Shown here: one piece after another, positions 35,148 to 46,952 of the stretch
Layout: every line of letters starts with the position of its first letter
How positions within the stretch are numbered: the stretch's first letter is position 1
Assembly (NCBI RefSeq): GCF_029168945.1
Contig: NC_083604.1
Location: 35,459,686 to 35,523,685, forward strand
DNA length: 64,000 nucleotides
DNA from: Cannabis sativa
Lineage: Eukaryota > Streptophyta > Magnoliopsida > Rosales > Cannabaceae
Direction: 5' to 3'
The notes under the pieces: generated by a model
The model's input: the letters and a program-made list of their open reading frames with translations, nothing else
What the model was told of the DNA's origin: nothing
Database searches by the model: none
Position numbers and translations under genes: made by a program

Positions 35148-37043
35148 TGTTGGGTTTTATGCCCTAAATTAAACTCATTTCAATATAATCAGATTTACTT
35201 ATTAATATAGATCAGAAATAACATTTAATGTTGCATGGTTCACATGATTTATTTCATGATTATATGTACATAATGTATAAATTCATCTGAAACCCTTTTC
35301 ACATACTTGATCCTGTTTATTGTGCCGTCAACAAATTGGAAAGTAAACATGACTATGAGAATAAAGTTTCGTAGATTTATCAGACATAGGGTTTTACTGA
35401 TATGATAATCTACAACAGAGTTTACTTGCATTTGGAGAAGTGCTATGTTCTTTCCAGAGCATTGGTTAAAGTAAAGCTCAGGTTGGATGCATGGAGTATG
35501 CGTCGGAAGGGACCGATATTGAACTTTGACTTAGATTTATTAAACTTACCGTAATATCTATTCAAGTCAATATCGCTTAGTTGATCCTAGATCAAATGAT
35601 CTTAATCCTGATATGATTAGGCTCAATCTCGAGAGGCTATTCGTGTTCTTTGATTTGTTAGTTAAGCCTACTCTTAGGTCAGGGTGATACGTACATTTTG
35701 GGAACACGGTAGTGCAATTGAGTGGTAGCGCTATCATAAATATGGAATCTATAGCTTCTATCTGGCGAATAGTAAGCAAAAGATGATCTCCTTCGAGCTT
35801 GACCAAACGAACATAAATGGTGGAGTACTCATTTCACATAAGCTGAAATATCATTTATACGGGGTCAAGTGTTTTAAGGAATAAATACATTGTAGGGTGT
35901 AACGGTAATCTAATCCCTTTTATAGTGTAGATCATTCATATAGAGGATCAGTGATCAAATTAGGATTATAACAATGGATAACTAATGATGTGTCTATATG
36001 GTGGAACATATAGAGCATTCTATATACTGAGAGTGCAATTTTAAGTTCTATGCGTGGATTCAACAAAGAATTAATAAGTTAGTGAATTTTTGTAATGAAT
36101 TCTTGATCTACTTATTGGAAGCTCGGTTATATAGACCCATGGTCCCCGCACTAGTTGAGATAATATTGCTTGCAAGACTCATGTAATTGGTTTTGATTAA
36201 TCAATTATAATTCTCAAATTAGACTATGTCTATTTGTGAAATTTTCACTAAGTAAGGGCGAAATTGTAAAGAAAGAGTTTATAGGGGCATATTTGTTAAT
36301 TATGATACTTTGTATGGTTCAATTAATAAATATGATAAATGACAATATTATTTAATAATTATTTATAGTTATTAAATAGTTAGAATTGGCATTTAAATGG
36401 TTGAATTAGAAAATTGGTATTTTTGAGAAAATCAAATGCAGAAAAGATAAAACTGCAAAATTGCAAAAAGTGAAGCCCAAATCCACTATGCATGGCCAGC
36501 CACTTTTGTAGGGAATTTAAACTGATATTTTCATTATTTTAATGCCAAATAATTCAAACCTAACCCTTGTGGAATGCTATAAATAGATAGTGAAGGCTTC
36601 AGGAAAATTACACTTAAATTTTCTATTTTTCCTTCAGAGAAAAACCTGAGCCTTCTCTCTCCCTATCATTTGCTGAACCCACTCTCTCTCTCTTCCTCAT
36701 TGAGATTTCGAAATTCTTAGTGTATGAGTAGTGCCCACACACAGCAAGTGATACCTCAATCATAGTGAGGAAGATCGTGAAGAAAGACATTCAGCAAAAG
36801 GAGTTTCAGCATCAAAGATTTAGAGAAAGAGATCCAGGTTCAGATATTGATAATGCTCTGCTACAGAAAGGAATCAAGGGCTAGATATCTGAACGGAAGG
36901 AGTCATTATATTCCGCTGCACCCAATGTAAGGTTTCCTAAAATTTATATGTGTTTATTTCATCGTTTTATAAAGTTCATATTTAGGGTGTTAATCAACAT
37001 ACTTGTGAGTAGATCTAAGATCCTGGTAAAATAATTTCCAACA
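35148..37043 (+). repeat. 3' LTR of nested Copia derivative (subfamily A)
   Basis: The 1896-bp LTR runs from TGTTGGG to CCAACA and is followed by the duplication GAAGA. It is nearly identical to the 5' LTR at 26868. Confidence 0.94.
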
Positions 37044-37347
37044 GAAGAAAGGGAGTAAACCTCAGAATTCTGAAAATGGTAATAGGACGAATAATGCTGA
37101 GGCACATGTTGCCTCTACTTCCAAATCCAAGAATAAGAAGAAGTTGAAAAATGCCAAGAAGCGAGCTCAAGCTTTGAAAACAGCTAAGAACAAAAAGGTT
37201 GCAGCTTCTGGTGATACACCAAAAGGAAAATGTTGCCATTGCAACGAGAAAGGTCATTGGAAACCCCAATGTCCTAAGCTTCTTGCAAAGAAACAAGGTA
37301 TTTCTTTCTATAAACTGATGTGTTTTAGTGAATTATTATCCATTTAG
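37044..37347 (+). pseudogene. gag: Copia-type gag of element II, C-terminal part with zinc knuckle
   Basis: This is the continuation of the gag cut at 26867. A basic linker rich in lysine (about 37050-37200) is followed by an intact CCHC knuckle, CCHCNEKGHWKPQC, at 37231-37272 (C-X2-C-X4-H-X4-C), which binds RNA in the nucleocapsid domain. The ORF ends at TAG 37345-37347 after FYKLMCFSELLSI. The end coincides with loss of the protease reading frame, so the product would be a gag-only protein. It is broken only by the nested element. Confidence 0.88.
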
Positions 37348-39091
37348 ATTATTAATTCTGGACTACTAACCTTGTTTATTTTTCTTCTTAGCTCAAGCTT
37401 CTTAAACTCAGGTACTGTCTTAGTGAGTTGGGTCTCGAAGTTGGATAAAAGGTTGGAGTTCGTCAAAGATAAAGAAGAAGCTCATTTATTTATTTATTTA
37501 TTTTTTTTAATTAATTGTTTCAATTTTAAAACAATTTGGATTTCAAGTCTGGGATTTTATTCCCTGTTCTTTTCTCATAATATTGCAAATAATTTTTTAA
37601 TTTATAATAAAGTTTTTTTTTACAAATAAATTGCAGTCTATGAGTTGAGCTTCATTACTTTATCTTATAAATCAATTACCAATTATTATATTTATTATAT
37701 TTGTATGTGTATGTGTTTTTATTATTGATACAAATTCTATAGTTATTTAAACTCTTTACAGAGTTATTACTACATAAACACTAGAAATTATTTCTATGTT
37801 TATGAATAATTGTTAATTCTAAAACAATTATTAAGAATTTGTTTAATAAAAAGATCTTTTGATCTGATAGGGGTGGAGAAAAAGTTAAGAATAATATGCA
37901 GTTCAATGATCTTTTATATCTAATGAACTCTGGATTATATTCAACTCCACATAATCTCTATTACACTTAGAGAATCATGATCTCTACAACCTTTAGGGAT
38001 GGATCATAATCTCTATATACTTAGGGATGGACTTTATTCCACAACACTCTTTATGACACATAATTTTAATAATAGAATAAATCCTTGATCTTGATTATAT
38101 GTTCTAATTTAAATTTATTGTTGTAATAAATAATGATACCAATAAAGTTCTTTGATAATGTGTCACACTACCTTAATTGAGTTGGAGAATATTAAAATTC
38201 TTTACCCATCTTCATTTGGTTGACACTTGTGATAGGAACTTAAGAACACCACTGATAAAACAAGTCTAACCATTCACATGGATAGAAATAAATTATCAAA
38301 AATATGAGAATAAGATAGAATAATTCTTGCATAGTCTATTCGAATGACTTGAGTCAAGATTTCTAATCCTCATAAAATTTTATGGTATCTTAATTTGATT
38401 GCTTAATCTCTAGCAAGTATTTTACACTTCAAATACTAGACTGCTATGTTGATGACCTAGTCTTAAAGAAACTTACAATTTCAGACTAAGACAATAAGTC
38501 ACAACGAGATATCCCTCAAAAACAATAATAAGAGGTTAAAAGTTTTTAACCTGACATCTGCTATTGAGTGGGAGCCATCTGATATGTAATGAAATAAGGA
38601 ACATTAGGGGACAATCAAGAAAGATTTATAAGAGTGACCTATATGTTAGATATTAAGGAACTATACATTAGTAATCCTAATATCCACACCAACTCATTAA
38701 GAGTTTGAGATGGTGGTTACTATGGGGGTGGAGGAGTTATTCTAGAAGAGTGTAAAAACCTATCTATAATAATTCAAGCTCCATCAGAGAAGATATACAT
38801 AACTTTGTAAATTCGAAATGATCAGAAAGTTATTTTATTCAAGAAAATTCTACACTGCATTATCTCAATTCCAAATTTTAAAATTTGAGAGAAATGTCCT
38901 CTGTTTGTTCAGATGTACTTAATAAGCAGTAAGAATTTCAGTATCTCTTGATGAGTAAAGCATATAGTTAAGGATGTTTCACAATATTTTATGAACCTGG
39001 TTCTAGAAATATGGGTGGATTCAAATATACTACACTTGATCTGAAGATCAAGACAAAAGATTGATTGTAATGCACAACTTGTTTTATGTTA
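37348..39091 (+). pseudogene. Eroded Copia pol of element II
   Basis: This is the counterpart of 3817-5605. An integrase-like SDRGGE remnant is near 37864-37885, the RT box YVDD at 38445-38456 is followed by LVLK, and an RPDICY remnant of RNase H lies near 38550. No ORF connects them. The close match in layout to element I and to 58600-59470 indicates that all three descend from a pol-defective ancestor. Confidence 0.7.
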
Positions 39092-39106
39092 GTGCAAGTG
39101 GGAGTT
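39092..39106 (+). other. Polypurine tract of element II
   Basis: GTGCAAGTGGGAGTT directly precedes the 3' LTR. Confidence 0.8.
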
Positions 39107-41020
39107 TGTTGGGTTTTGTGCCCTAAATAAAACCCATTACAATCTGATTAGTTATCAATTTAGAATTTTGAAGTGGTTTATATTAACATGTATTTTTCAT
39201 GCTTATGGTTTAATATATATATGCACAAAATCAGTTAAGTCCAGAGCATATATTTATTCACCATTATTGTATTGTCAACATAGTGGAATGTGATTGTGAT
39301 TATATGATTCGAAAGACTAAGTCCATGTTCATCAGTGTTTTGGATTTACACTTATGTGATAATCAGCGATGAAGTATACTTACACTTGGAGTAAGTGTTA
39401 TGTTCTTTCCAGGACATTGGTAAAGTATGCTGGTTTCGAATGTATGGAGTATACATTGGTTTGGACCGATATTGAACTTTGTCAAAGATATTATAAACTT
39501 ACCGTTGTATCTTTCCAAGTCAATATCAGTAGTTGATCTAAGATTAAAAGAATCTAAATCCTGATATGCTTAGGCTCAATCTCAGGAGTGCTATTCGTGT
39601 TCTTTGATTTATTAGTTAAGCCTACTTTTGGGTCAGGGTGATACGTATATTTTGGGAACATGATAGTATGATTGAGTGGGAGCTCTGAACATAAATATGG
39701 AATCTATAGCTTTTTCTGGTGTATAGAAGTCAAGTGATGATTCCCTTCGAGCTTAGTTAAATAGAAGTAAATCGATGAGCTCTTGTTTCAGTGACTATAT
39801 ATTAGACCACTCAAACATCATTTACATGTAGCTAAGTGTTTTAAGGGGCCAAATACATTGAGGGGTGGAAACGGTAAATTTATCCCATCTCGATGTAAAT
39901 CATCTATATAGAGGGATATTTGATCACATTAAGATTATAACAATGGTTAAATGAGATAGCATATCTATATTGTGGAACATATAGAATGCTTTATATAAGT
40001 CTGAGAGTGCAATTCCAAGTTCTAAGAGTGGATTCAACAAGGAATTAATAAGTTAGGGATTTACTTGGTAAATTCGGTTCAACTTATTGGAAGCTCAGCA
40101 ATATAGATCCATGGTCCCCATTCTAGTTGAGACCATACTGTTTGTAAGACTCAATAATTGATTTATGATTAGTCAATTATAATTCTAAAAGTTAGACTAT
40201 GTATAATTTGTGATTTCTCATTAAGAAGGGATGAAATTGTAAAGAAAAGGGTTTCTAGGTTTATTTATTAATTAAGAGACTTTGCATGTCTAATTTATAA
40301 TTATATTAAATGACAATATTATTTAATAATCTATTTTAGTTATTAAATAATTAGTTTTAGCATTTAAATGGTTAGATTTGAAAAATGGTAATTTTGGAAA
40401 AATAGAAATAAAATTGTGGAAACTGCAAAACCAAAGTGAGGCCCAGTCACACCATGGCCGGCCGCTTCTTTGTGTTTCCCAATTATTATTTTTAATTTTT
40501 TAATTTCTAAGTAATTACTAACCTAAACCTAGCGGTTATCTATAATTGGAAAGTGGTGGATCACACCAAATAAGGCAGTTAATCAATTACTCAGTAAATG
40601 AGGAAACTATTTATTTTGGAAAGTTGAGCTTCCCTTTTCCCTATATATAGCAGCCGTCCTCTCTTCCTCTTGCATGCTACCATACACGAAATACACAGTG
40701 AAAAAGAGAGAGAATTTCGAAATCCCAAGTGAGAGAGAAGTGCCCACACACAGACAGTACCTCAATCATAGATTGGAAGACTGTGAAGGATCACATCCAA
40801 CTGAAGGACATTCTGGCTCAGATCGTGATTATACTCTGCGACAGAAATGAATCAAGGGTTAGAGATCTGAGTGGAAGGAGACACATTATTCCGCTGCACC
40901 CACTTCAAGGTTTCTTAACTTTTTATGTGTTTCATTTATCGTTTTAGAAGTTCATATTTGGGTTGTTAAATCAGCATACTTGTGAGTATATCTAAGATCC
41001 TGGTAAAATAAATTCCAACA
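39107..41020 (+). repeat. 3' LTR of Copia element II (subfamily B)
   Basis: The 1914-bp LTR runs from TGTTGGGTTTTGTGCCC to CCAACA, followed by the duplication GGAGG (41021-41025). It shares with its 5' partner the TATAATTGG change and the downstream TATATATAG. Confidence 0.93.
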
Positions 41021-41185
41021 GGAGGCCCCTGGGTTATCAGCTTTAGTCGAGACAGTACTTGTTGAAATAGTGCTAGGTTTGCTTCTTGGGCTAGTTTTTA
41101 ACAAGTTCATCTCTTTTCGAGCTTCTTCCTTTGGAATAAGTACCTGAGCCCTCTCATTGAACTCGGTGATTTTTTTCACTAGACG
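41021..41185 (-). pseudogene. Tat-type gag, middle fragment
   Basis: On the minus strand the piece encodes LVKKITEFNERAQVLIPKEEARKE followed by a Ser/Thr/Lys-rich stretch, matching the C-terminal part of the Tat capsid region. It lies between the GGAGG duplication of Copia element II (left) and the chromodomain Gypsy element (right). Reading continues leftward at 20848 and rightward at 50821. Only about 55 codons remain. Confidence 0.65.
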
Positions 41186-43532
41186 TCTAAAGACCGCTTA
41201 GTTTAATTTTGAAATTAGCAGTTAATCATGTTTAATTATGAAAATTATTTATAGATATTTAAATAATTATTTAAACTGTTATTATTTGAATTCTGAAATG
41301 CATTTTATGTCATATAGTGATTTTCATAATTTTGCATTTCCGGTGCCCGGTAACATGGAACTCGGTGTTTGGCTCAGTAAAATCACAACTAAGTATATTA
41401 GTATTGTGGGACGGGTTTTTTGACATTGGGAATGTCGGGATTGGCCGAGAATTTAGAATTTCCCAAAATACCCCTTTAGTGCTCTTTATGTTATTTTAGT
41501 GTGAAGGGGCAAAATGGTCATTTTGCCCCATTTATGTTTGGTCCTTTAGTGGACTTAGAAATGAGAAATTTAAATGTTATTTGATGGTTGTGTTGGCTGA
41601 AATAAAAGGTTTATGTTGCATTTATTTTCATTTTCCAAACTTAGAAAAAATTAGAAAATTCTCAAGCTCTTTCTCTCTCTCTATTTTCGGCCAAGATTGG
41701 GGGGCTGTTAGGGCTGTGATTCCTTGCTAAATTCAAGTGTTTTTCTCAAGTTCATAGTAATTCTAGTAGAGGTAATCCTTATCTGGCTTTTCTTCTTTTA
41801 GTTTCTTTAATTTTGATGAAAAGAATTGGTTTGCATGCTTAGTTTAGGTTGTTGTTGTTGCTGTGATTTTGTTGTTGTTTGCAGAGGTTTAAGCATGATT
41901 AGTTGAGGTTAATTAAGCTGCTTGTGATGCATGATAGTTAGGTTGTTTAGAGTTGTGGAATTTTTAGCTCAAAAGTTTATTTTTCAAAGTGAAAGTTGAG
42001 AAATTTGTTGTTGTGATTGTTGCATGAGTTTGTGGTTGTTTTCTGCAGCTTTAGTATGCATGTTTCAGTAGTTTTGGACTAATTTGAATGCTTGATAATG
42101 TTGTTTAACCAAGTTTGAGTTTGAAACTCAAAGCTTGGAGCTTTAATGGCATTTTTAGTATTTGTGTATTCTGGGCTGTTTTAGTGCTTTGGATTTGTTC
42201 TCTAGGGTATTTAGAATAGGTTTGGAAGGTTTGGGGTGAATTGGATTTGATTTGAGCAATGTGTGAATTTTTGAAAGTTTCCTGCAAGGGACCGGAATTT
42301 CGATTGTGCATCCGGAATTTCGGATGGGGTTCAGGAATTTCCAGAACCGGAATTCCGGTTGTGCAACCGGTCTGCCGTTTGGGAAATTTTTAGGAACCCT
42401 AGATTTCCTCGTTTTTATGTTATTTGGGGTATTGCCATGCTTTTTATTGATAGGGAAACTTTTAGTTCCTAGTTTAAGTCCCCGAGAAGTGATTTAGCGT
42501 ATCACTTATAGTGTTGTGATTGTTATGGTTTAGGAGCCTGTAAACCGCCGCGCATTTCGTTCCAGTCAGGTTGACCGGCACACCTGAATTCGGAATTGAG
42601 GTAAGATTAGTATAACAGTATGCATATATATTACATGTTTAGCGTGCAAGTAAGAAGCCTGTTAGATTACATTATATATGTATGTTGGCTTCAAACCATC
42701 CGACTGTGTCACATCGGTATAGGCTAGAGTATGACTAGCAGCTGGAGTATGACCAGTGTACCGAGAATAGGCTGACACTGTATCACATCGGTACAGGCTA
42801 GAGTAAGACTAGCAGCTGGAGTATGACCAGTGTACCGAGTATAGGCTGATACTAGGGTTGGTGGTTCTGTACTATTTGACGTATCACATCAGTACAGGCT
42901 AGAGTATGACTAGCAGCTGGAGTATGACCAGTGTACTGAGTATAGGTTGATACTGTAACACATCGGTACAGGCTAGAGTATGACTAGCAGCTGGAGTATG
43001 ACCAGTGTACCGAGTATAGGCTGTTACTTATTAATAGTACCATCTTATGAACGTTCAGGACTCAGTATCGTGTGGGACACGACAGTTAGGGTTATGGTCA
43101 GGGGTATGGGCGTCTGATCATAACTCGGGATTTATGTATGATATTTGATTATGCTTTTCTTACTGAGTCTGTCGACTCATAGTGCTATGTTTATGTGTAG
43201 GTAAGGGCAAGGCTAAGGCTGAAGGACCGTGAGAGCGAGCCGGTGAAGATTGTACATGTCGGGGCGGTTAGGCTTGGAGCGTACGATCCTCGGGATAGCA
43301 AGGCTATTTTTGTAATTAGTCGCTAGGCGACAAGTATTTTGTATAGTCAGTGAACTTTTGTAAATGTTTTGTAATCGGGATCCCGAGTATTTTTGTATAA
43401 ATATTTTATAAGTTTAATTAAAAAGCAAAAATTTTAATTAATCACGATTTCCATAAACCTCGTTGATTAGCAACGAGCTGCACAGTACGTTTAAAAATTA
43501 CGTAATACGCCTATGCTAGTTAGGGTGTTACA
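41186..43532 (+). repeat. 5' LTR of chromodomain Gypsy element
   Basis: The 2347-bp LTR begins TCTAAAGACCGC (TG changed to TC; the 3' copy has TGTAAAGACCGC) and ends GTGTTACA. It contains the palindrome AACCGGAATTCCGGTT at 42345-42360 and a minisatellite at 42709-43026. Sampled stretches are about 96-97% identical to the 3' LTR. Confidence 0.93.
42709..43026. repeat. Minisatellite of ~73-bp units in 5' LTR
   Basis: Four units start at about 42709, 42783, 42884 and 42957. Each runs TCACATCGGTACAGGCTAGA, then GTATGACTAGCAGCTGGAG, then TATGACCAGTGTACCGAGTA. The second unit carries an extra piece of about 27 bp (GGTTGGTGGTTCTGTACTAT). Within each unit TATGAC recurs, so the unit itself is built from smaller repeats. 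Confidence 0.92.
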
Positions 43533-43535
43533 ATT

Positions 43536-43547
43536 TGGTATCAGAGC
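43536..43547 (+). other. PBS of chromodomain Gypsy element (tRNA-Met)
   Basis: TGGTATCAGAGC begins three bases after the 5' LTR and matches initiator tRNA-Met. Confidence 0.92.
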
Positions 43548-43812
43548 CGCCAGGTTGTCTTCCGAAGATCGTCACGACATGTACAATAATCATCAGCAGT
43601 TTGCTCGTTCTACGGTTCAGTAAGCTTTTCTTGCTTTAGTAGTTTATTGTTTATTTTGAAATAAGAAAAGCCTGATAGGAAGCATGTTAGTAGCCTGATA
43701 GTAGAATAGGTGCATGTTTTGTTTTTAATTTCCAAATTAAGCGGCATTAGTAAGCTCTCTTTGATCTTGACCTGATGTGCCAACTCTTGGTTTCGCAGGC
43801 GGTTCCGACTAG
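43548..43812 (+). other. Leader with possible intron
   Basis: GTAAGC at 43620-43625 and TTTCGCAG ending at 43798 could bound a ~179-base intron. The acceptor would lie 14 bases before the gag ATG. The second element has equivalents at 63376 and 63556. Confidence 0.4.
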
Positions 43813-45030
43813 ATGGACGCCAGGCGGAATACCAGGAGCCAGGGCAACTCAGTAGAGTCAAATCAGGGTCAGGGAGCCCAGTTTCCCTCGCATGCTAGGG
43901 GCCGTGGTAGAGGTCCCAGGGGCAGGGCTCGTGGTCGGGGTGATGATAACCCGCCACAGGTTGCCCAGGCTGCCCAAGCCGAGCAAGAAGCCCAGAATTG
44001 GGAGACTAGGTTTGCTGAAATGCAAGCCAGGATAGAGGAACAAGATCTGGAGATACAGAGATTAAGGCAGCAGGGTGCTCCTGCAGTGCCTGTGCCAGAA
44101 GTTCCTGTGGCACCCGCCCCTGCTACTCAGGGCGAAATTGTAGTAGCGGCAAACAGAATGGAACCCTTGTATGAAAGGTTCCGGAAGCAAGCACCTCCAA
44201 TTTTTCTAGGAGGTCCAGATGTCATGAAAGCCGAGCAATGGCTAACGGTGATAACCAAGATTCTGAATTTTATCGGTGTCACCGGGAATGACAGGGTGGT
44301 GTGTGCCACTTTCCAGTTCCAAGAAGACGCTCTAGTCTGGTGGGACATGGTGTCTCAGATTCATGATGTCACCACCATGACCTGGGAAAGGTTCCAGGAA
44401 CTCTTCAACGCGAAGTATTATAATGAGGCAGTCAGAAGTGCCAAGAGAAAAGAGTTCACCCACCTTACCCTGCGGGAAAACATGAGCGTGACAGAGTATA
44501 CTACCCAGTTTGATCGGTTGGCGAGGTTAGCCTCGGGAATAGTGCCAACCTATTTCAGCAAGAAGGAGAAGTATCTGGACGGGTTAAATGTGAAGATCAA
44601 ACACGACTTGATGATCACCCCTGACGACAAGACCACCTACGTTGAGATGGTGGAGAAGGCACTGGGAGCTGAGGGCGCAATTGAATGTATGTCGGAGTCG
44701 GCTAGTACTCCAGCGAGTGGCGGGGCTCCTACCCCTCCTGCATCAGGCTTTAGCTGGGGAGGTAGTGGTTCGGCCATGGACCAGAAGAGGAGAACATCCA
44801 CTGCATCCGGTGGCTCGAGTTAGAACAAGAGGTTCCGGGGGAACCAGAGTAGAGGTAGCCGTCAGAGTGGTGCGGAGACCCGGTTTTCTTATCCTGAGTG
44901 CCCCAGTTGCAAAAGGCACCATCAGGGTGAGTGCAAAGGTCAGGGATGCTTTCAGTGTGGCATGCCCGGACACTACAAGAGGGATTGTCCCCAGCTTCGA
45001 TCAGAGGCACCGAGGGCTCCGGCGAGACCC
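43813..45030 (+). pseudogene. gag: Chromodomain Gypsy gag with zinc knuckle
   Basis: The frame starts at ATG 43813 (MDARRNTRSQGNS), with an RG-rich N-terminus (RGRGRGPRGRARGRG) that suits RNA binding. A predicted coiled coil follows (FAEMQARIEEQDLEIQRLRQ). The capsid-like retrotransposon gag domain includes FLGGPDVMKAEQWL, FQFQEDALVWWD, WERFQELFNAKYY and FDRLARLASG. An in-frame TAG at 44821-44823 falls in the Ser-rich linker and interrupts it, probably from CAG. Beyond it the same frame encodes [12 protein letters not shown] and the knuckle [14 protein letters not shown] (44947-44988). The ORF continues into protease without a frame change, as in a single gag-pol polyprotein. Confidence 0.92.
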
Positions 45031-46952
45031 ACTCCAGCTAGGGTGTTCGCCATCACTCACGCTGATGTAGATGCCAGCCCCTCAGTTCTAACAGGTCAAC
45101 TTTCAGTTAATAACTCATATTACACAGTGCTATTTGATTCTGGGGCCACACATTCTTATGTGGCAGCCAGAATCGTTATTAAATTGGATAGACCGTATGA
45201 TAGTTATGAATCAGGGTTTGGAACCTTGTTACCTGGCAGAGAGTTAGTTATCTCCAAAAGGTGGATTAGGTCTATGCCGATCAGAATAGATGGTAGAGAG
45301 TTAAGCTCTGACTTGATAGAGATGAGCCTAGTAGATTTTGATATTATTTTAGGAATGGATTTCCTATCTAAGTACTCGCCCAGTATTGATTGCAAGAGGA
45401 AGATGGTGATCTTCCAACCGAAAAGTGATGAACCATTTGTGTTTGTTGGTTCAGTTCGGGGATCTCGGATCCCGGTGATTTCGGCCATGTCAGCTAAAGA
45501 GTTATTGCATTGTGGTTGTTTAGGGTTTCTGGCCGTGATGATGGACACCACTCGGCTAGATACCATTCGACCAGAGGACATTAAGGTGGTTCGGGAATTT
45601 CGAGATGTTTTTCCCGAAGAATTTCCAGGGTTACCACCTCAGCAGGAGATTGACTTCGTTATAGATTTGGCACCAGGAGTGGAACCGGTTTCCAAGGCTC
45701 CGTATAGAATGGCTCCAGCTGAACTTAAGGAATTAAAGATTCAGCTTCAGGGGTTGCTTGACATAGGGTTTATACGACCTAGTGTGTCACCCTGGGGAGC
45801 TCCAGTTTTATTCGTTAAAAAGAAAGATGGAACTATGAGGATGTGTATCGATTACAGATAATTAAACAAGCAACAGTAAAGAATAAATATCCACTACCTA
45901 GAATCGATGATCTGTTTGATCAACTTCAGGGGAAGACGGTCTTTTCCAAGATTGATCTCCGATCGGGTTATCATCAGTTTAAAATCCGAGAGGAGGACAT
46001 TTCGAAGACGGCTTTCCGTACTAGGTATGGACATTACGAATTCTTGGTTATGTCGTTTGGACTAACTAATGCTCCTGCAGCGTTTATGGATTTGATGAAT
46101 AGAGTATTCAAGGATTTCTTCGATATCTGTGTGATTGTGTTTATCGACGACATCCTTGTGTACTCTCAATCAGAAGAAGAGCATGAGTTACATCTTCAGA
46201 TGGTATTGCAAAGGCTTCGGGAACACAAGCTTTATGCCAAATTCAAGAAATGTGAATTCTGGCTATCTCAGGTGTCTCTCTTAGGGCACATCGTTAGCAA
46301 AGATGGGAACAAGGTGGATCCCGAGAAGATAGAATCTATCAGGGATTGGCCGAGACCGAAGACAGTGACAGAAATTAGAAGCTTCTTGGGTTTGGCTGGG
46401 TATTATCGTAGGTTCGTGGAAGGGTTTTCTAAAATTTCAACACCCTTAACCGAACTTACAAAGAAGAATCAGCGGTTTGTCTGGTCAGACAAGTGCGAAG
46501 CTAGTTTTCAGGAGCTGAAACAGAGATTGATTACCGCTCTAGTGCTAGCTTTGCCTTCAGACAACGAGAAATTTTTGGTTTATTGCGATGCATCTAGACA
46601 GGGTCTAGGGTTTGTACTGATGCAAGCCGATCGGGTTATCGCTTATGCCTCCCGTCAGTTAAAGGATTATGAACAGCGATACCCGACTCATCATCTAGAG
46701 TTGGCCGCGCTAGTTTTTGCATTGAAGATCTGGCGGCATTACCTTTACGGAGAAAGGTGTGAAATCTATACCGACCATAAAAGTCTCAAATACTTCTCTA
46801 CTCGGAAAGATTTGAATATGAGACAGAGACGTTGGTTGGAATTAGTGAAAGATTACGACTGTGAGATTCTCTATCACCCTTGGAAGGCCAATGTAGTGGT
46901 CGCTGCCCTGAGCAGGAAGGGTCCCGGGCAAGTAGCTTGCATGATTCAGATC
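45031..46952 (+). pseudogene. pol: Chromodomain Gypsy protease, reverse transcriptase and RNase H
   Basis: The protease active site [12 protein letters not shown] is intact (DSG at 45136-45144), followed by the flap-side motif [11 protein letters not shown]. The RT begins around [12 protein letters not shown] and reads through [17 protein letters not shown] at 45859-45861 interrupts DYR-LNK, and one base is missing just after it (about 45871), shifting frame. The remaining RT reads [23 protein letters not shown] and the catalytic FIDD at 46140-46151. RNase H follows with [15 protein letters not shown] and [14 protein letters not shown] at 46953-46955 ends the segment. Catalytic residues survive, so inactivation is due to the stops and frameshift. 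Confidence 0.93.

Larger units (their letters stand above)
26868..37043 (+). mobile_element. Young gag-less Copia derivative (LARD-like) nested in gag of element II
   Basis: Two LTRs of 1897 and 1896 bp bracket an internal region of about 6.4 kb. It is flanked by the perfect duplication GAAGA (26863-26867, 37044-37048). By eye the LTRs differ at roughly 30 positions (about 98% identity), so the insertion is recent. The interior has a PBS variant, a leader related to the gag-only elements, a diverged second copy of the pre-gag block where gag should be, and scattered pol remnants. There is no usable ORF. It must have been copied by proteins supplied in trans. Confidence 0.93.
20849..41020 (+). 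mobile_element. Ty1/Copia-type gag-only element II (complete, with nested element inside)
   Basis: The element has a 5' LTR (20849-22756), canonical PBS, a leader of about 3.5 kb, gag (26264-26867 and 37044-37347), eroded pol (37348-39090), a polypurine tract and a 3' LTR (39107-41020). It is flanked by the perfect duplication GGAGG (20844-20848, 41021-41025) in the minus-strand Tat gag. A younger element sits in its gag. Without that insert the element is about 10 kb. Its LTRs are roughly 95% identical in the stretches I compared. Confidence 0.93.

Noticed and set aside
42709..43026. Regular repeats resembling a CRISPR array
   Set aside because: The units are contiguous minisatellite repeats without unique spacers, inside a plant LTR and present in both LTR copies.
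44642..45070. 142-codon ORF overlapping gag in another frame
   Set aside because: Shadow frame of the gag-protease region, which has clear domain motifs in its own frame.
45204..45581. 125-codon minus-strand ORF
   Set aside because: Opposite strand of the protease-RT region; no family motif.
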